From assembly GCF_918698085.1 (NCBI RefSeq), contig NZ_CAKKLP010000021.1, positions 1 through 47,232 on the forward strand: a stretch of 47,232 bases of DNA, read 5' to 3'. Each line of letters opens with the position of its first letter. The first letter of the stretch is position 1. The notes under the pieces were generated by a model. That model was not told the origin of the DNA and searched no databases. It was given only the letters and a program-made list of their open reading frames with translations. A program made the position numbers and the translations under genes. This document shows positions 1 to 8,638 of this stretch, in pieces. This stretch comes from Chryseobacterium sp. Bi04 (GTDB lineage Bacteria; Bacteroidota; Bacteroidia; Flavobacteriales; Weeksellaceae).

Positions 1-44
1 AAATAAAACACCAATTCGATAGTAATTTACTAAACAAATTGAGA

Positions 45-52
45 TAATTTTG
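45..52 (+). promoter_or_regulatory. Candidate -7 box (TAATTTTG) for the first M43 gene
   Basis: This octamer matches the Bacteroidota -7 consensus TAnnTTTG and would give a leader of about 50 nt before the ATG at 106. I see no TTG at the -33 position, and the octamer is common in AT-rich DNA, so support is weak. Confidence 0.3.
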
Positions 53-105
53 GATATTAATTTCAAATACTATAATTTCACATTCTCAAACAAAAAAGAA
101 ACGAT

Positions 106-1113
106 ATGAAAAAATTATTATTTGGAGCTATTGTACTTAGCTTTATGTCAGCTTGTAACAGCGACAACATTTCAAATCAAAATGAAGAATCTACAGATCC
201 GGCAGTTTCTTCTTCATCAATGGCTTTGGAAAGAAGCTGCCCATCAGAAGAAATCAGAGAGGAAGCTTTAAAAAACAGCCCCGAACTCCGACAAAAGTTT
301 GCTGATCTGGAAGCCAATACAGCAAGGTTTGCCAATGACCAAAAACTTGGAAGAGTCTTGGCAGATGGGACCGTAGAAATTCCGGTTGTAGTTAATGTAA
401 TCTACAGCAGCACAGCAGGAAATGTTTCAGACGCAAGGATTGCAGAGCAAATAGCTGTATTAAATGCTGATTATTCCGGAACAAACACTGACGCCGGTAG
501 TATTCCTACAGAATTTCAAACAGTAAAAGCAGGTGATACAAAAGTACAATTCAGATTAGTTAATACTATAAGAAAATCTACAACTAAAACAGGCTGGAAA
601 ACAGATGATTCCATGAAAAAAGCCTCATCTGGCGGTATTGATGCTACCAACCCAACCAACTATCTAAATATTTGGGTGGTAAGTAAAATGACCTCTCAAG
701 GAAAAAGCATTCTTGGCTATGCCACTTTTCCTGAATCTGCAGGATCATTAAATGATGGTGTAGTCATTGCTGCTCCATTCTTTGGAAAAACAGGAGCTTC
801 TTCTCCTTACAATCTGGGCAGAACTGCTACTCATGAGGTAGGACATTATCTGAATCTAAGACATATCTGGGGAGATGCAATGTGTGGGAATGACCTAGTA
901 GATGATACTCCTACACAAACCTCATCTAATGGAGGCGCACCAACATACCCATTATACAACACCTGCAATAGTGTAAAAAGGTCTGTTATGTTCATGAATT
1001 ATATGGATTATGTAAATGATGCTTCCATGTTTATGTTCTCATCTGGACAAAAAACAAGAATGCAGGCTGTAGTTGCCACATCCGGAGCAAGAGCAGGGTT
1101 AAGAGTTTTATAA
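106..1113 (+). CDS. M43 (cytophagalysin/pappalysin-type) zinc metalloprotease lipoprotein
   Basis: Predicted exported zinc endopeptidase of the metzincin M43 family, 335 residues. The N-terminus is a short hydrophobic signal ending MSAC, so Cys17 is the likely lipidated residue and the protein is probably membrane anchored. The zinc site is HEVGHYLNLRH at residues 243-253, with Glu244 catalytic. The Met-turn is MNYMDY at 297-302. The usual Gly of HExxHxxGxxH is Asn here. Cysteines at about 260 and 287 flank the active-site loop and could form a disulfide. A paralog of nearly the same length follows at 1553. A strong terminator at 1145 separates the two, so they are probably transcribed independently. 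The substrate cannot be deduced. Confidence 0.9.
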   Translation: MKKLLFGAIVLSFMSACNSDNISNQNEESTDPAVSSSSMALERSCPSEEIREEALKNSPELRQKFADLEANTARFANDQKLGRVLADGTVEIPVVVNVIYSSTAGNVSDARIAEQIAVLNADYSGTNTDAGSIPTEFQTVKAGDTKVQFRLVNTIRKSTTKTGWKTDDSMKKASSGGIDATNPTNYLNIWVVSKMTSQGKSILGYATFPESAGSLNDGVVIAAPFFGKTGASSPYNLGRTATHEVGHYLNLRHIWGDAMCGNDLVDDTPTQTSSNGGAPTYPLYNTCNSVKRSVMFMNYMDYVNDASMFMFSSGQKTRMQAVVATSGARAGLRVL

Positions 1114-1144
1114 TACATCTAAATACAATTCAATTTAATATTTT

Positions 1145-1175
1145 AAATCCATCTCCATTGAGATGGATTTTTTTA
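1145..1175 (+). terminator. Intrinsic terminator after the first M43 gene
   Basis: Perfect 11-bp stem AAATCCATCTC/GAGATGGATTT (1145-1155 and 1160-1170) with loop CATT, continuing into a T-run at 1168-1174. Confidence 0.9.
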
Positions 1176-1552
1176 TTTTTAAGAAGTTTAATCCTCAAAC
1201 ATCATAATGATAAAAGGTCATTATCCTCCAGTTAAAAAAATGCAGTGATCGCAGCAAAATTTACGGGACAATTAGCTTCCTTTTCCAACGGCTTGAAACG
1301 GATATACCAGATGACTAAATTTTCATTAAAAATCAAAAACAATAGTATTTTTTTTAGTCAAAAAACACAAAAAAGTGAAATATAAAAACAAAATTACTGA
1401 AATTGATTAAAATTCAAATTAAATTAAATTTATTTAGGATAATCACAACCATTAGCAATAAAGATTAATAATAATTAAATAAATTAAGAAATAATTTGCA
1501 CATTAAGTTTATTTAATATAAATTCACAAACTCAAAACCAAAATAATATAAT
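1176..1552. other. AT-rich intergenic spacer between the M43 paralogs
   Basis: About 375 bp without a credible gene on either strand. The last 200 bp are extremely AT-rich, with runs of A and repeated TTAAAT/AATTAAA words. I find no exact TAnnTTTG box close to the ATG at 1553, so the promoter of the second protease is unassigned. No tRNA, repeat or terminator is visible beyond the hairpin at 1145. Confidence 0.5.
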
Positions 1553-2545
1553 ATGAAAAAACTTCTTTTTGGAGCTGGAATTCTATTTCTGGCTTCTTGT
1601 AACAACGATGTCAATTCTGTAACGGAACAACAGGACATGCAACCTCAGGAAACCGCCAGCAGAAGATCTTGCCCGTCGGACGAAATGAGGAACAAAATTC
1701 TAAGTACAGATCCTGCAGCCAGAGCCAGAGTTAACGCTATTGAAGAGTTTACGGAAAAGCGTCTTAACGACATAAAAGTAGGCAAGGTATTGGCAGATGG
1801 TACCGTAGAAATTCCTGTAGTATTCAATGTTGTTTACAACACAAGCAGTGAAAATGTATCTGACACGCGCTTACAATCCCAGATTGATGTCCTGAACAGA
1901 GATTATGGAGCTACCAATGCAGACAACAGCAATACACCATCAGAATTCGTTCCTGTAAAGGCCGGAGACACCAAAATCAGATTCAGATTAGCTAAAACAG
2001 TGAGAAAGCAAAACAGCACAACGCTTTGGAATCCTGACGAGAATAAGATGAAATCAGCAAGTACAGGTATTGCAGCTACTACTCCAGACAATTACCTAAA
2101 CATTTGGGTAGTCAATAAAATGACAGGCGGCACCCTTGGATATGCTTATTATCCGGGAACCATCACTGGCTCCTTAGATGGTGTAGTAATAGCTGCTCCC
2201 TATATAGGAACAGGATCCGGAACTTCAGCACCTTTCAATTTGGGAAGAACAGCCACTCATGAAGTGGGACATTATTTAAATCTTCCTCACCTTTGGGGTT
2301 CATCAAACACAGGCTGCCAGACAGATTACTCTAATGATACACCTGTTTCGCCTGGTCCAAATTACGGAACACCTTCTTATCCTCTTAGCCGTGCTTGCGG
2401 TGGAGTAAGCCGTTCTCAAATCTTCATGAATTACATGGATTATGTGGATGACAAGATCATGGTCATGTTTACAACCAATCAAAAACAAAGAATGCAGGCT
2501 GTGGTTTCTGCATCCGGACCAAGATCAGGGTTGAGAGTATATTAA
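1553..2545 (+). CDS. M43 zinc metalloprotease lipoprotein, paralog of the preceding gene
   Basis: Exported zinc protease of 330 residues, clearly homologous to the gene at 106. Both share the MKKLLFGA start, the RSCPS(E/D)E block near residue 40, the ADGTVEIPVV strand, NLGRTATHEVGHYLNL and the MNYMDYV Met-turn. The lipobox is FLASC with Cys16. Zinc ligands are in HEVGHYLNLPH at 236-246, again with Asn in the usual Gly position. The pair looks like a tandem duplication that has diverged mainly in loops. A terminator follows at 2575. Separate regulation, substrate partition or both are possible but not shown by the sequence. Confidence 0.9.
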   Translation: MKKLLFGAGILFLASCNNDVNSVTEQQDMQPQETASRRSCPSDEMRNKILSTDPAARARVNAIEEFTEKRLNDIKVGKVLADGTVEIPVVFNVVYNTSSENVSDTRLQSQIDVLNRDYGATNADNSNTPSEFVPVKAGDTKIRFRLAKTVRKQNSTTLWNPDENKMKSASTGIAATTPDNYLNIWVVNKMTGGTLGYAYYPGTITGSLDGVVIAAPYIGTGSGTSAPFNLGRTATHEVGHYLNLPHLWGSSNTGCQTDYSNDTPVSPGPNYGTPSYPLSRACGGVSRSQIFMNYMDYVDDKIMVMFTTNQKQRMQAVVSASGPRSGLRVY

Positions 2546-2574
2546 ACCATTAATATATTAAGATTTGCTTAAAA

Positions 2575-2608
2575 AAAATCTGTCCCAATTTAGGGATGGA
2601 TTTTTTTT
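2575..2608 (+). terminator. Intrinsic terminator after the second M43 gene
   Basis: Stem AAAATCTGTCCC/GGGATGGATTTT with two G-U pairs, loop AATTTA, followed by a run of eight T. Confidence 0.8.
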
Positions 2609-2644
2609 ATACTTTTATGCGATTCTAATTTCAGAACAACAAAG

Positions 2645-4030
2645 ATGAAAAAAATAATATTAGCAGCCAGCATGTTTTTACATTTATGCTGTTATAAAGC
2701 ACAAGATACTGTTCAGTCTCGAAATCTGCAAAAAGATATTTCATTAATAAGCTCTGATATACCTATTGAAAATAAAACAACTTTCTTCAAAAAAGAATGG
2801 GTGAAAAAATCTATAGCTCCAGCCATACTTTTTACAGCTGCTGCAGCAACCTGGGGAGAGAAGGAAAATATCCGTGAAGTCCGAAACCGCTATCTTCCTA
2901 CATTCAAGGCAAAATATGATGATTATCTGCAATATGCTCCTGCAGTTGCTGTTTACGGATTAAAACTTTCGGGAGTTAAAGGGCGGAACAATATAGGAAG
3001 AGCTACACTTTCTTACATTACCAGTTTAGCTATTATGGGTATTGTGGTGAATTCAATCAAATATACATCAAAAGTTGAACGACCTGACCGCTCTAAAAAT
3101 AATTCATTCCCATCCGGCCACGCTGCTATGGCTTTTACCAATGCAAGTTTTCTGCATAAAGAATATGGTATGGTAAACCCAGCATACAGTATTGGAGGAT
3201 ATAGTACAGCCACTCTTACGGCGCTTGGGCGGAATTTAAACAACAGACACTGGCTTCCTGATGTATTAGCCGGTGCAGGAATAGGTATTATATCTACGGA
3301 ATTAGGCTATTTCTTTATTGACAAAATATATAAAAACAAAGGTGATAATTTAAGTCTTTTATCGAGGATACAGGGAAATGATTATCCTTCTTTCCTGGCT
3401 ATAAAACTGGGCACAGCATTGGGTACAACAAATTTCCTGAAAGAGTCTGATCTTGACAATAAAAAACAAGTAGGCTTTGAAGGCGGATTGGAAGGAGCTT
3501 ATTTCTTTTCAAAAAAATGGGGTATCGGAGCAGACATCACCTTTAGCAGCTTTCCCGTTAAGCCTCTAAAAGAAACGTTAGATAACGGAGAAGATTTTGG
3601 AGATTACACTATTATTACCCAATCTTTAGGTTTTCTAGGTGCCGGAATAGGGCCTTATTTCTCGCACGAGTTTTCAGATAAATGGCAGTTTACATTAAAA
3701 GCCACTGCCGGATACGCAGCCACAGCAAGCGGAAAAGTCTCTATAAAAAGTGACAACATAGACACACCAACTCATGAGCTTCCTATTGCCAGTTATAAAC
3801 CTAAGCCCGCTTTCCGGTGGAATACGGGAGCTTCCCTTACTTATAAATTCAATCCCGGAATAGGACTTACATTATATGCCGATTACAACCAGATAAAATC
3901 TACGATCCGATATCATTTTAGTGATGAAATAAAAGAAAACGACGAATTAAATGAAGAGCTTAATCATGTCATTGCAAAGGAAAGAATCAATTATATCACG
4001 TTAGGTTTACGGTTAACAGCCTATTTTTAA
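2645..4030 (+). CDS. PAP2-family phosphatase fused to a C-terminal outer-membrane beta-barrel
   Basis: 461-residue protein with a signal peptide (residues 1-19) and two parts. Residues about 50-230 carry the phosphatidic acid phosphatase type 2 signature: K139-x6-RP (146-147), PSGH at 156-159, and R196-x5-H202-x3-D206. Hydrophobic stretches fit helices in or on a membrane. Residues about 250-461 alternate in the manner of an outer-membrane beta-barrel (repeated GxG strands with aromatic residues, ending in LRLTAYF with a terminal Phe). PAP2 enzymes dephosphorylate lipid phosphates such as lipid A, undecaprenyl or phosphatidyl phosphates. Which of these applies here is not determined. It ends at a terminator shared with the convergent M1 gene. 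Confidence 0.85.
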   Translation: MKKIILAASMFLHLCCYKAQDTVQSRNLQKDISLISSDIPIENKTTFFKKEWVKKSIAPAILFTAAAATWGEKENIREVRNRYLPTFKAKYDDYLQYAPAVAVYGLKLSGVKGRNNIGRATLSYITSLAIMGIVVNSIKYTSKVERPDRSKNNSFPSGHAAMAFTNASFLHKEYGMVNPAYSIGGYSTATLTALGRNLNNRHWLPDVLAGAGIGIISTELGYFFIDKIYKNKGDNLSLLSRIQGNDYPSFLAIKLGTALGTTNFLKESDLDNKKQVGFEGGLEGAYFFSKKWGIGADITFSSFPVKPLKETLDNGEDFGDYTIITQSLGFLGAGIGPYFSHEFSDKWQFTLKATAGYAATASGKVSIKSDNIDTPTHELPIASYKPKPAFRWNTGASLTYKFNPGIGLTLYADYNQIKSTIRYHFSDEIKENDELNEELNHVIAKERINYITLGLRLTAYF

Positions 4031-4036
4031 AATAAA

Positions 4037-4062
4037 AAAGCCTTCAAAAATCTGAAGGCTTT
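4037..4062. terminator. Bidirectional terminator between the PAP2 and M1 genes
   Basis: 10-bp stem AAAGCCTTCA/TGAAGGCTTT (4037-4046, 4053-4062) between convergent genes. The longer T-tract is on the minus strand (six T), serving the M1 gene best, but it lies directly after the PAP2 stop as well. Confidence 0.85.
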
Positions 4063-4066
4063 GCTT

Positions 4067-5932
4067 TTATAGTATTTTAGTATTGTCTTCCGGAGTGTAA
4101 TCCATAAAAAGATCTCCATCCAGCTGTACCGATTTTACTTTTTTCTTGATGGGAATCACAAGATCAGTTAGCTTTTGGTCTTTCTCCCAAATGGAAGGTG
4201 AAAAATGCAGCTTCTCCGTTGTTCCGTCCTCATAAGACAGGATAGCATCAAACGGAATAGCAAAGCCTCCTACATTGATAATATTTACCGTAAGCAGATC
4301 ATTCATCTGGGAAACTCCCGCCACTTTTACATCTATATAATGATTGGTATAAAACCAGTTATGGAAGAACCAATTCAAATTTTTTCCGGATCCTGTATTC
4401 ATAGAATTAAAATAATCCCAGGGAACAGGATGCTTACCATTCCAGTTATCCATATAATGATGCAATGCTTTTTTAAACAATTCATCTCCAAGATAATCTT
4501 TTAGGGCAAGATAGGATAACGATGCTTTTACATAAGAATTATTTCCATAGCCGGAGCCGCTTACCTGTGTGCTCATAGTGATAACAGGCTGATCCTGCTC
4601 TGCGGAAGCATCATTGATCCATTTTTTAACACGGAAGTTTTTATAAAATTCTTTTGCTTTAGCCTCACCGTTTTCATCAATTCCTATAAGATATTCCAAT
4701 GTTGTTGCCCATCCTTCATCCATAAAAGCATATCTTGTTTCATTGATTCCCATATAAAAAGGGAAATAGGTATGCGCAATTTCATGATCGGCAGTAAGTC
4801 TTGCATCCTGAAGATCATCCGGAATACTGGAATCATTAATCATCATCGGGTATTCCATATCAGCATATCCCTGAATGGCTGTCATTACATTATAAGGATA
4901 TTCTACTCCCGGCCAGTTTTTAGAAAACCAGTCCAGATTATAGCGCATCCACCCTACATATTGTTCGAAATCTTTCGCTCCGGCTTTGTATCCTGCCTGC
5001 ACACTCGCTCTTTTTGTTTTCAGCTGGACACTGGCCGCATCCCATACGTAATGATTACTTAATGCAAAACAAAAATCAGTAATATGGTTCGCTTTAAACC
5101 TCCAAACATTCCATTTATTCTGTCTGGTTACTTTCCCGGACTTCATTTCCTGCTCTGTTGCAATATGTATCAGCTTATCACTCTTCAGGGAAGCTTTATA
5201 TCTTTTTAAATATTCCGGCTGAAGGACAGCATCAGGATTCAGGAAATCCCCGGTTGCCCAAACCACATAATTTTTGGGAGCCGTAATAGCAAAACTATAA
5301 TCATTAAAGTCATTGTAAAACTCCTGTCTGTCTGAATGGGGAAGCATATCCCATCCATTATAATCGTCATATACAGAAATTCTTGGGAAAGAATAAGCTA
5401 CATAAAAAGTTTCAGGATCTATCTGTCCTTCTCTTCCACTCTGCACAGAAAGCGGGTATTCCCATTCTATTTTAACCTCAGCTTTTGATTTTGATTTTAA
5501 AGCTGATTTCAATTTCACTTTTTCAACAGTTCCCCAATCATCGCTGTCAATATCATACCTTTCACCATTTACAATAAATGATTTGATTTTAAGTCCCGAA
5601 GACAAAAAATCTTTAGAGACCGTTCCTGATCTTGGAGATTGTGGCTTATGAAGGTTATTAACAAACCTGATGGCCAATTCATTAAGGTTATCTGAGCTAT
5701 TGTTAGTGTAAACAATTGTTTCTTTTCCTGAAACTATTTTTGTATTGGCATCTACCTTTACTTCAACATTATAAATTCCTTTATTCTGCCAATAGTTTTT
5801 ACCCGGCGCTCCCGAAATGTCGCGCGTTCCTTTTTCATAGGCTTTTTTGATATTTCTCGGCATATATAAGTCCTGTGCAGAAAGCAGGAATAATGAAACC
5901 ACCACCATCACACCGGAAAAAATTCTCTTCAT
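4067..5932 (-). CDS. Exported M1-family metallopeptidase (621 aa)
   Basis: Zinc aminopeptidase of the M1 (gluzincin) family. I start it at 5932 (MKRIFSG), not 57 bp upstream, because this places a normal signal peptide (cleavage near SAQD) at the N-terminus and lies 21 nt below a good promoter. The zinc motif HEIAH is at 383-387 with the third ligand Glu406 in MDEGW, giving the expected HExxH-18-E spacing. The substrate-binding GxMEN-type motif appears as YADMEYPMM just upstream. The N-terminal half is the beta-sandwich seen in M1 enzymes. It probably trims peptides in the periplasm or at the surface. A second M1 gene of different length lies at 11551. Confidence 0.9.
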   Translation of the reverse strand: MKRIFSGVMVVVSLFLLSAQDLYMPRNIKKAYEKGTRDISGAPGKNYWQNKGIYNVEVKVDANTKIVSGKETIVYTNNSSDNLNELAIRFVNNLHKPQSPRSGTVSKDFLSSGLKIKSFIVNGERYDIDSDDWGTVEKVKLKSALKSKSKAEVKIEWEYPLSVQSGREGQIDPETFYVAYSFPRISVYDDYNGWDMLPHSDRQEFYNDFNDYSFAITAPKNYVVWATGDFLNPDAVLQPEYLKRYKASLKSDKLIHIATEQEMKSGKVTRQNKWNVWRFKANHITDFCFALSNHYVWDAASVQLKTKRASVQAGYKAGAKDFEQYVGWMRYNLDWFSKNWPGVEYPYNVMTAIQGYADMEYPMMINDSSIPDDLQDARLTADHEIAHTYFPFYMGINETRYAFMDEGWATTLEYLIGIDENGEAKAKEFYKNFRVKKWINDASAEQDQPVITMSTQVSGSGYGNNSYVKASLSYLALKDYLGDELFKKALHHYMDNWNGKHPVPWDYFNSMNTGSGKNLNWFFHNWFYTNHYIDVKVAGVSQMNDLLTVNIINVGGFAIPFDAILSYEDGTTEKLHFSPSIWEKDQKLTDLVIPIKKKVKSVQLDGDLFMDYTPEDNTKIL

Positions 5933-5956
5933 AACTATCTTTTTTAAGATTGGTAT

Positions 5957-5990
5957 CAAAAATAGCGAAAATGTGACACAGAGCAGCAAA
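5957..5990 (-). promoter_or_regulatory. Promoter of the M1 peptidase gene
   Basis: On the minus strand TTTG (5990-5987), a 22-bp spacer and TATTTTTG (5964-5957) match the Bacteroidota -33/-7 consensus. The predicted start site is about 20 nt before the ATG at 5932. Confidence 0.6.
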
Positions 5991-6036
5991 TTCTTTGATA
6001 AGAATATTTAACAATAACCGTATTTTGTTTAATTAT

Positions 6037-8409
6037 TTACAATCGTTCCTGTTCTTCTGTTTTTTTTATCGTTTTGGCGTTCTTTACAGACTGGTTTCCA
6101 AAATTGAACTTCAAAGAGAAGGTAAAGCCTTGTGTATCGTTATAATCCAGGAAATAATTATCCTGATTGGCATATTGGGTGCTTACTTTCTGCCCCATGG
6201 TCCTGAAGATATCATTGAATATAAAACTGGCATCCAGTTTTTTGTTGAAAAACTTCCTGTTCATTACAAAATAAGCAGTCCAGGCATTCGAAATTTTAAA
6301 TGTTCCCTGTATTCCCGGAGAATAGTAACGGTGTCCCACTTCTAATTTCCAGTCGTTACTTTTATCCAGCGTAAAGCTTGTAGAAACATTGGAAACCCAG
6401 TTCCATACTTTATTTTTGTACAGTATTCCGTCGGTACCTTTAAAATAATTTTCATTATGTTCTAGATTTTCGGACAGAATAAGGTTCCACCATGGTTTTA
6501 TCTGCAAATTCTTATATACACTCAGTCCGAAAGCTTCTCCTTTTTCAATATTGGTAAAATAGTAGATCAGGCTGTTGGTATTGGGCTCCTGAAAGGAAAT
6601 TTCCATAGAAGGATAGATCTCTTTTCGGTAGTATAGATCGAGATTCCACTCTTTCCAGGAATAGGTAAAGTTAAGATTATGAGTAATGGTCGCTTTTAAT
6701 TTGGGGTCTCCCTGGTAATAGGAGAAAAGATTATAGTAAGACTTTGCAGGATTCAGCCAGGAATAGGTAGGCCTGCTGATGCGTTTGCCGTAGGAAAATC
6801 CAAATTCCTGCTTATTTTCCGTAGTATATTGGGTGTAAAAAGTAGGGAAAAGGTTCCAGTATTTATTTTTATTCCGGTCATAAGGCTCAGAAACAATTCC
6901 CTCCAGGTCGGTCATTTCTGCACGCAGCCCGGCTTTGAAGTTCCATTTTCCGATGGTGTATCCTAAAGAAGAATAAACGGCAAAATTATGTTCCTTATAA
7001 TCAAAAATACTGCTTTTATCCGGTCTGTACTGCAGCATTCCATTTTCATTATCAGAAAAATCCAATCTGCTGTTTGTTTTTACAAAACTGTATTTTACGC
7101 CGGATTCAAGGTCAAATTTTTCATTTTTCCATTGATAATCTGCCTGTGTGGAATAGAGCTGAACATCAGTTTTATTTTGGGTCATAAAATTCTCTTCCCT
7201 TGGAGACTGTCCGGCAAAATTCAGGGAAGTGATCACATTTTGATATTTATCGGTGTTGTTTCCTGTAAAATAATTAATCCATGACAGGCTACTTTTTTTA
7301 TTCAATTTTCTATCTATCTGAAAGCTTAAAGAATTATTAATACTGCGGTTTTGGTGATCATTAACTGTGGTATAATCAGACTCAGCAATATTCTGATTAT
7401 TATAGATTATTGTGGGAACATTGTATATTCCATAAGACTTTGGAGAGTAAAACCCTGAATAGTTGAGACTTAAGCTAGTCAAACTGTCCAACTCATATTC
7501 CACATTAAAATTCAGGGTATTCTGGTTATGGTTTTTATCCTTCCTGTTCATCGTACTTACCCATCTCTTCTGGCTTTCCAGATAATTGACATAATCTGTT
7601 CCTTCCCTGTAGTAAGTCCCCATCCCTTTATAATAGCTCGCCATAACGGAGAGTTTATCTTTTTTATAATATTGAGAAAGTCCGAAAACACCTTTTGCGT
7701 ACTGTGTCTGTATATATTTAGATGACAAAATTCCCCGGTAGCCTTCAACTTTATTTTTTTTCATGATAATATTGAGCACTGCACTTCCCGATGCTTCATA
7801 TTTTGCAGGAGGATTGGTAATCACTTCTACAGACTTCACCTCATCTCCCTGAGTATTTTCCAGGAGATTTTTGAGCTCATCGCCAGTCAGCATCACCTTT
7901 TTATCATTAATGGTCACCAAAATTCCGGTACTTCCTTTTACACTAAGGATATTATTATTAACCGTTACATTGGGTGTATTTTTCAAAATCTCCCAGGCAT
8001 TGAGTGATGAAATATTACTGTTCTCCACATTAAACTCCAAACGGTCTACTTTCCTTTTCACCAAAGGCTTGCGCTTGGTCATCACCACCTCTCCTATTTC
8101 ATGAGATTCTTTTTTCATGATGATATGCAATGGCTCAGGATTTTGAAGGTCCAGATTCTTTTCATACAGGGCATATCCTTCGTTCTTCACAACAAGCTTT
8201 ACATTTTGTTCTGAAATTCCTTCTAAAATAAAGCTGCCGTCAATATTTGTTTTCAACACTTTAATCAGTTCATTCCGGGAATTATAGAGTTCCACCTTTA
8301 TTGCGGAAAGCTTTTCATTCTGATTGCTGACAACCATTCCTTCAAGTTTTTGCTTTTGGGCAAATACCAACAGGGGAAAACATAGAAAAAGGAAAATTTT
8401 ATACATCAT
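6037..8409 (-). CDS. Outer-membrane beta-barrel receptor with carboxypeptidase-like regulatory domain (OMP_b-brl_3 type)
   Basis: About 790 residues in the outer-membrane beta-barrel family related to TonB-dependent receptors. After the signal peptide (MYKIFLFLCFPLLVFAQ) comes a carboxypeptidase-like beta-sandwich (about 20-110), then a plug-like region (about 115-215, containing VEVITNPPAKYEASG), then a long aromatic-rich barrel. No SusD-like partner is adjacent, so I infer transport or sensing of a small ligand rather than a polysaccharide utilisation system. It is divergent from the kinase/regulator pair at 8639, with an intergenic GGTTAA array between them, which suggests control by that regulator. 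Start: two consecutive ATGs at 8409 and 8406; either is possible. An upstream ATG at 8436 would spoil the signal peptide. Confidence 0.85.
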   Translation of the reverse strand: MMYKIFLFLCFPLLVFAQKQKLEGMVVSNQNEKLSAIKVELYNSRNELIKVLKTNIDGSFILEGISEQNVKLVVKNEGYALYEKNLDLQNPEPLHIIMKKESHEIGEVVMTKRKPLVKRKVDRLEFNVENSNISSLNAWEILKNTPNVTVNNNILSVKGSTGILVTINDKKVMLTGDELKNLLENTQGDEVKSVEVITNPPAKYEASGSAVLNIIMKKNKVEGYRGILSSKYIQTQYAKGVFGLSQYYKKDKLSVMASYYKGMGTYYREGTDYVNYLESQKRWVSTMNRKDKNHNQNTLNFNVEYELDSLTSLSLNYSGFYSPKSYGIYNVPTIIYNNQNIAESDYTTVNDHQNRSINNSLSFQIDRKLNKKSSLSWINYFTGNNTDKYQNVITSLNFAGQSPREENFMTQNKTDVQLYSTQADYQWKNEKFDLESGVKYSFVKTNSRLDFSDNENGMLQYRPDKSSIFDYKEHNFAVYSSLGYTIGKWNFKAGLRAEMTDLEGIVSEPYDRNKNKYWNLFPTFYTQYTTENKQEFGFSYGKRISRPTYSWLNPAKSYYNLFSYYQGDPKLKATITHNLNFTYSWKEWNLDLYYRKEIYPSMEISFQEPNTNSLIYYFTNIEKGEAFGLSVYKNLQIKPWWNLILSENLEHNENYFKGTDGILYKNKVWNWVSNVSTSFTLDKSNDWKLEVGHRYYSPGIQGTFKISNAWTAYFVMNRKFFNKKLDASFIFNDIFRTMGQKVSTQYANQDNYFLDYNDTQGFTFSLKFNFGNQSVKNAKTIKKTEEQERL

Positions 8410-8459
8410 TACTCTTTTTTGAATGACACAAAGCAATATGACTGTCTTGCTTTATGGTA

Positions 8460-8467
8460 CAAAACTC
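8460..8467 (-). promoter_or_regulatory. Possible -7 box of the outer-membrane receptor gene (GAGTTTTG)
   Basis: One mismatch to TAnnTTTG, about 50 bp before the start codon on the minus strand. No -33 TTG is at the usual distance; instead the first GGTTAA array begins 22 bp upstream, the placement expected for an activator-dependent promoter. Tentative. Confidence 0.3.
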
Positions 8468-8488
8468 TGAAATGAAAGGGGAAGTTTC

Positions 8489-8521
8489 GGTTAACAGGAG
8501 GTTAATGATAGGTTAACGTCC
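8489..8521. promoter_or_regulatory. Three helically phased GGTTAA direct repeats (probable response-regulator site)
   Basis: GGTTAA begins at 8489, 8500 and 8511, exactly 11 bp apart, each followed by C or T. Eleven-bp direct repeats are the classic target of OmpR/PhoB-type regulators, and one is encoded 1.4 kb away. The array sits just upstream of the receptor gene on the minus strand. Confidence 0.6.
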
Positions 8522-8572
8522 ATTGCCCTGTTCTTTTCCTCTTAAGAAACAGAAAAATACAGTGTATGTACG

Positions 8573-8594
8573 GGTTAATGAAAGGTTAATATCA
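8573..8594. promoter_or_regulatory. Two phased GGTTAAT repeats upstream of the histidine kinase
   Basis: GGTTAAT begins at 8573 and 8584, again 11 bp apart and in the same orientation as the three repeats at 8489. They end about 35 bp before the TATCTTTG box of the kinase gene, compatible with autoregulation. Confidence 0.6.
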
Positions 8595-8625
8595 AAATAA
8601 ATCTCCCCGAAAATAGCTAAAGCTT

Positions 8626-8633
8626 TATCTTTG
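8626..8633 (+). promoter_or_regulatory. -7 box TATCTTTG of the histidine kinase operon
   Basis: Exact TAnnTTTG match ending 5 bp before the ATG at 8639, so the message may be leaderless or nearly so. No TTG at -33 is visible, which would fit activation from the upstream repeats. Confidence 0.5.
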
Positions 8634-8638
8634 TTTTA

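Noticed and set aside
4067..5989. Start of the M1 peptidase at 5989
   Set aside because: Would put 19 residues of poor signal sequence before a normal signal peptide, and this start lies at or above the predicted promoter (5957-5990).
5995..6345. Plus-strand 116-residue frame at the end of the outer-membrane receptor gene
   Set aside because: Antisense to the receptor's C-terminal barrel, Phe/Ile-rich shadow.
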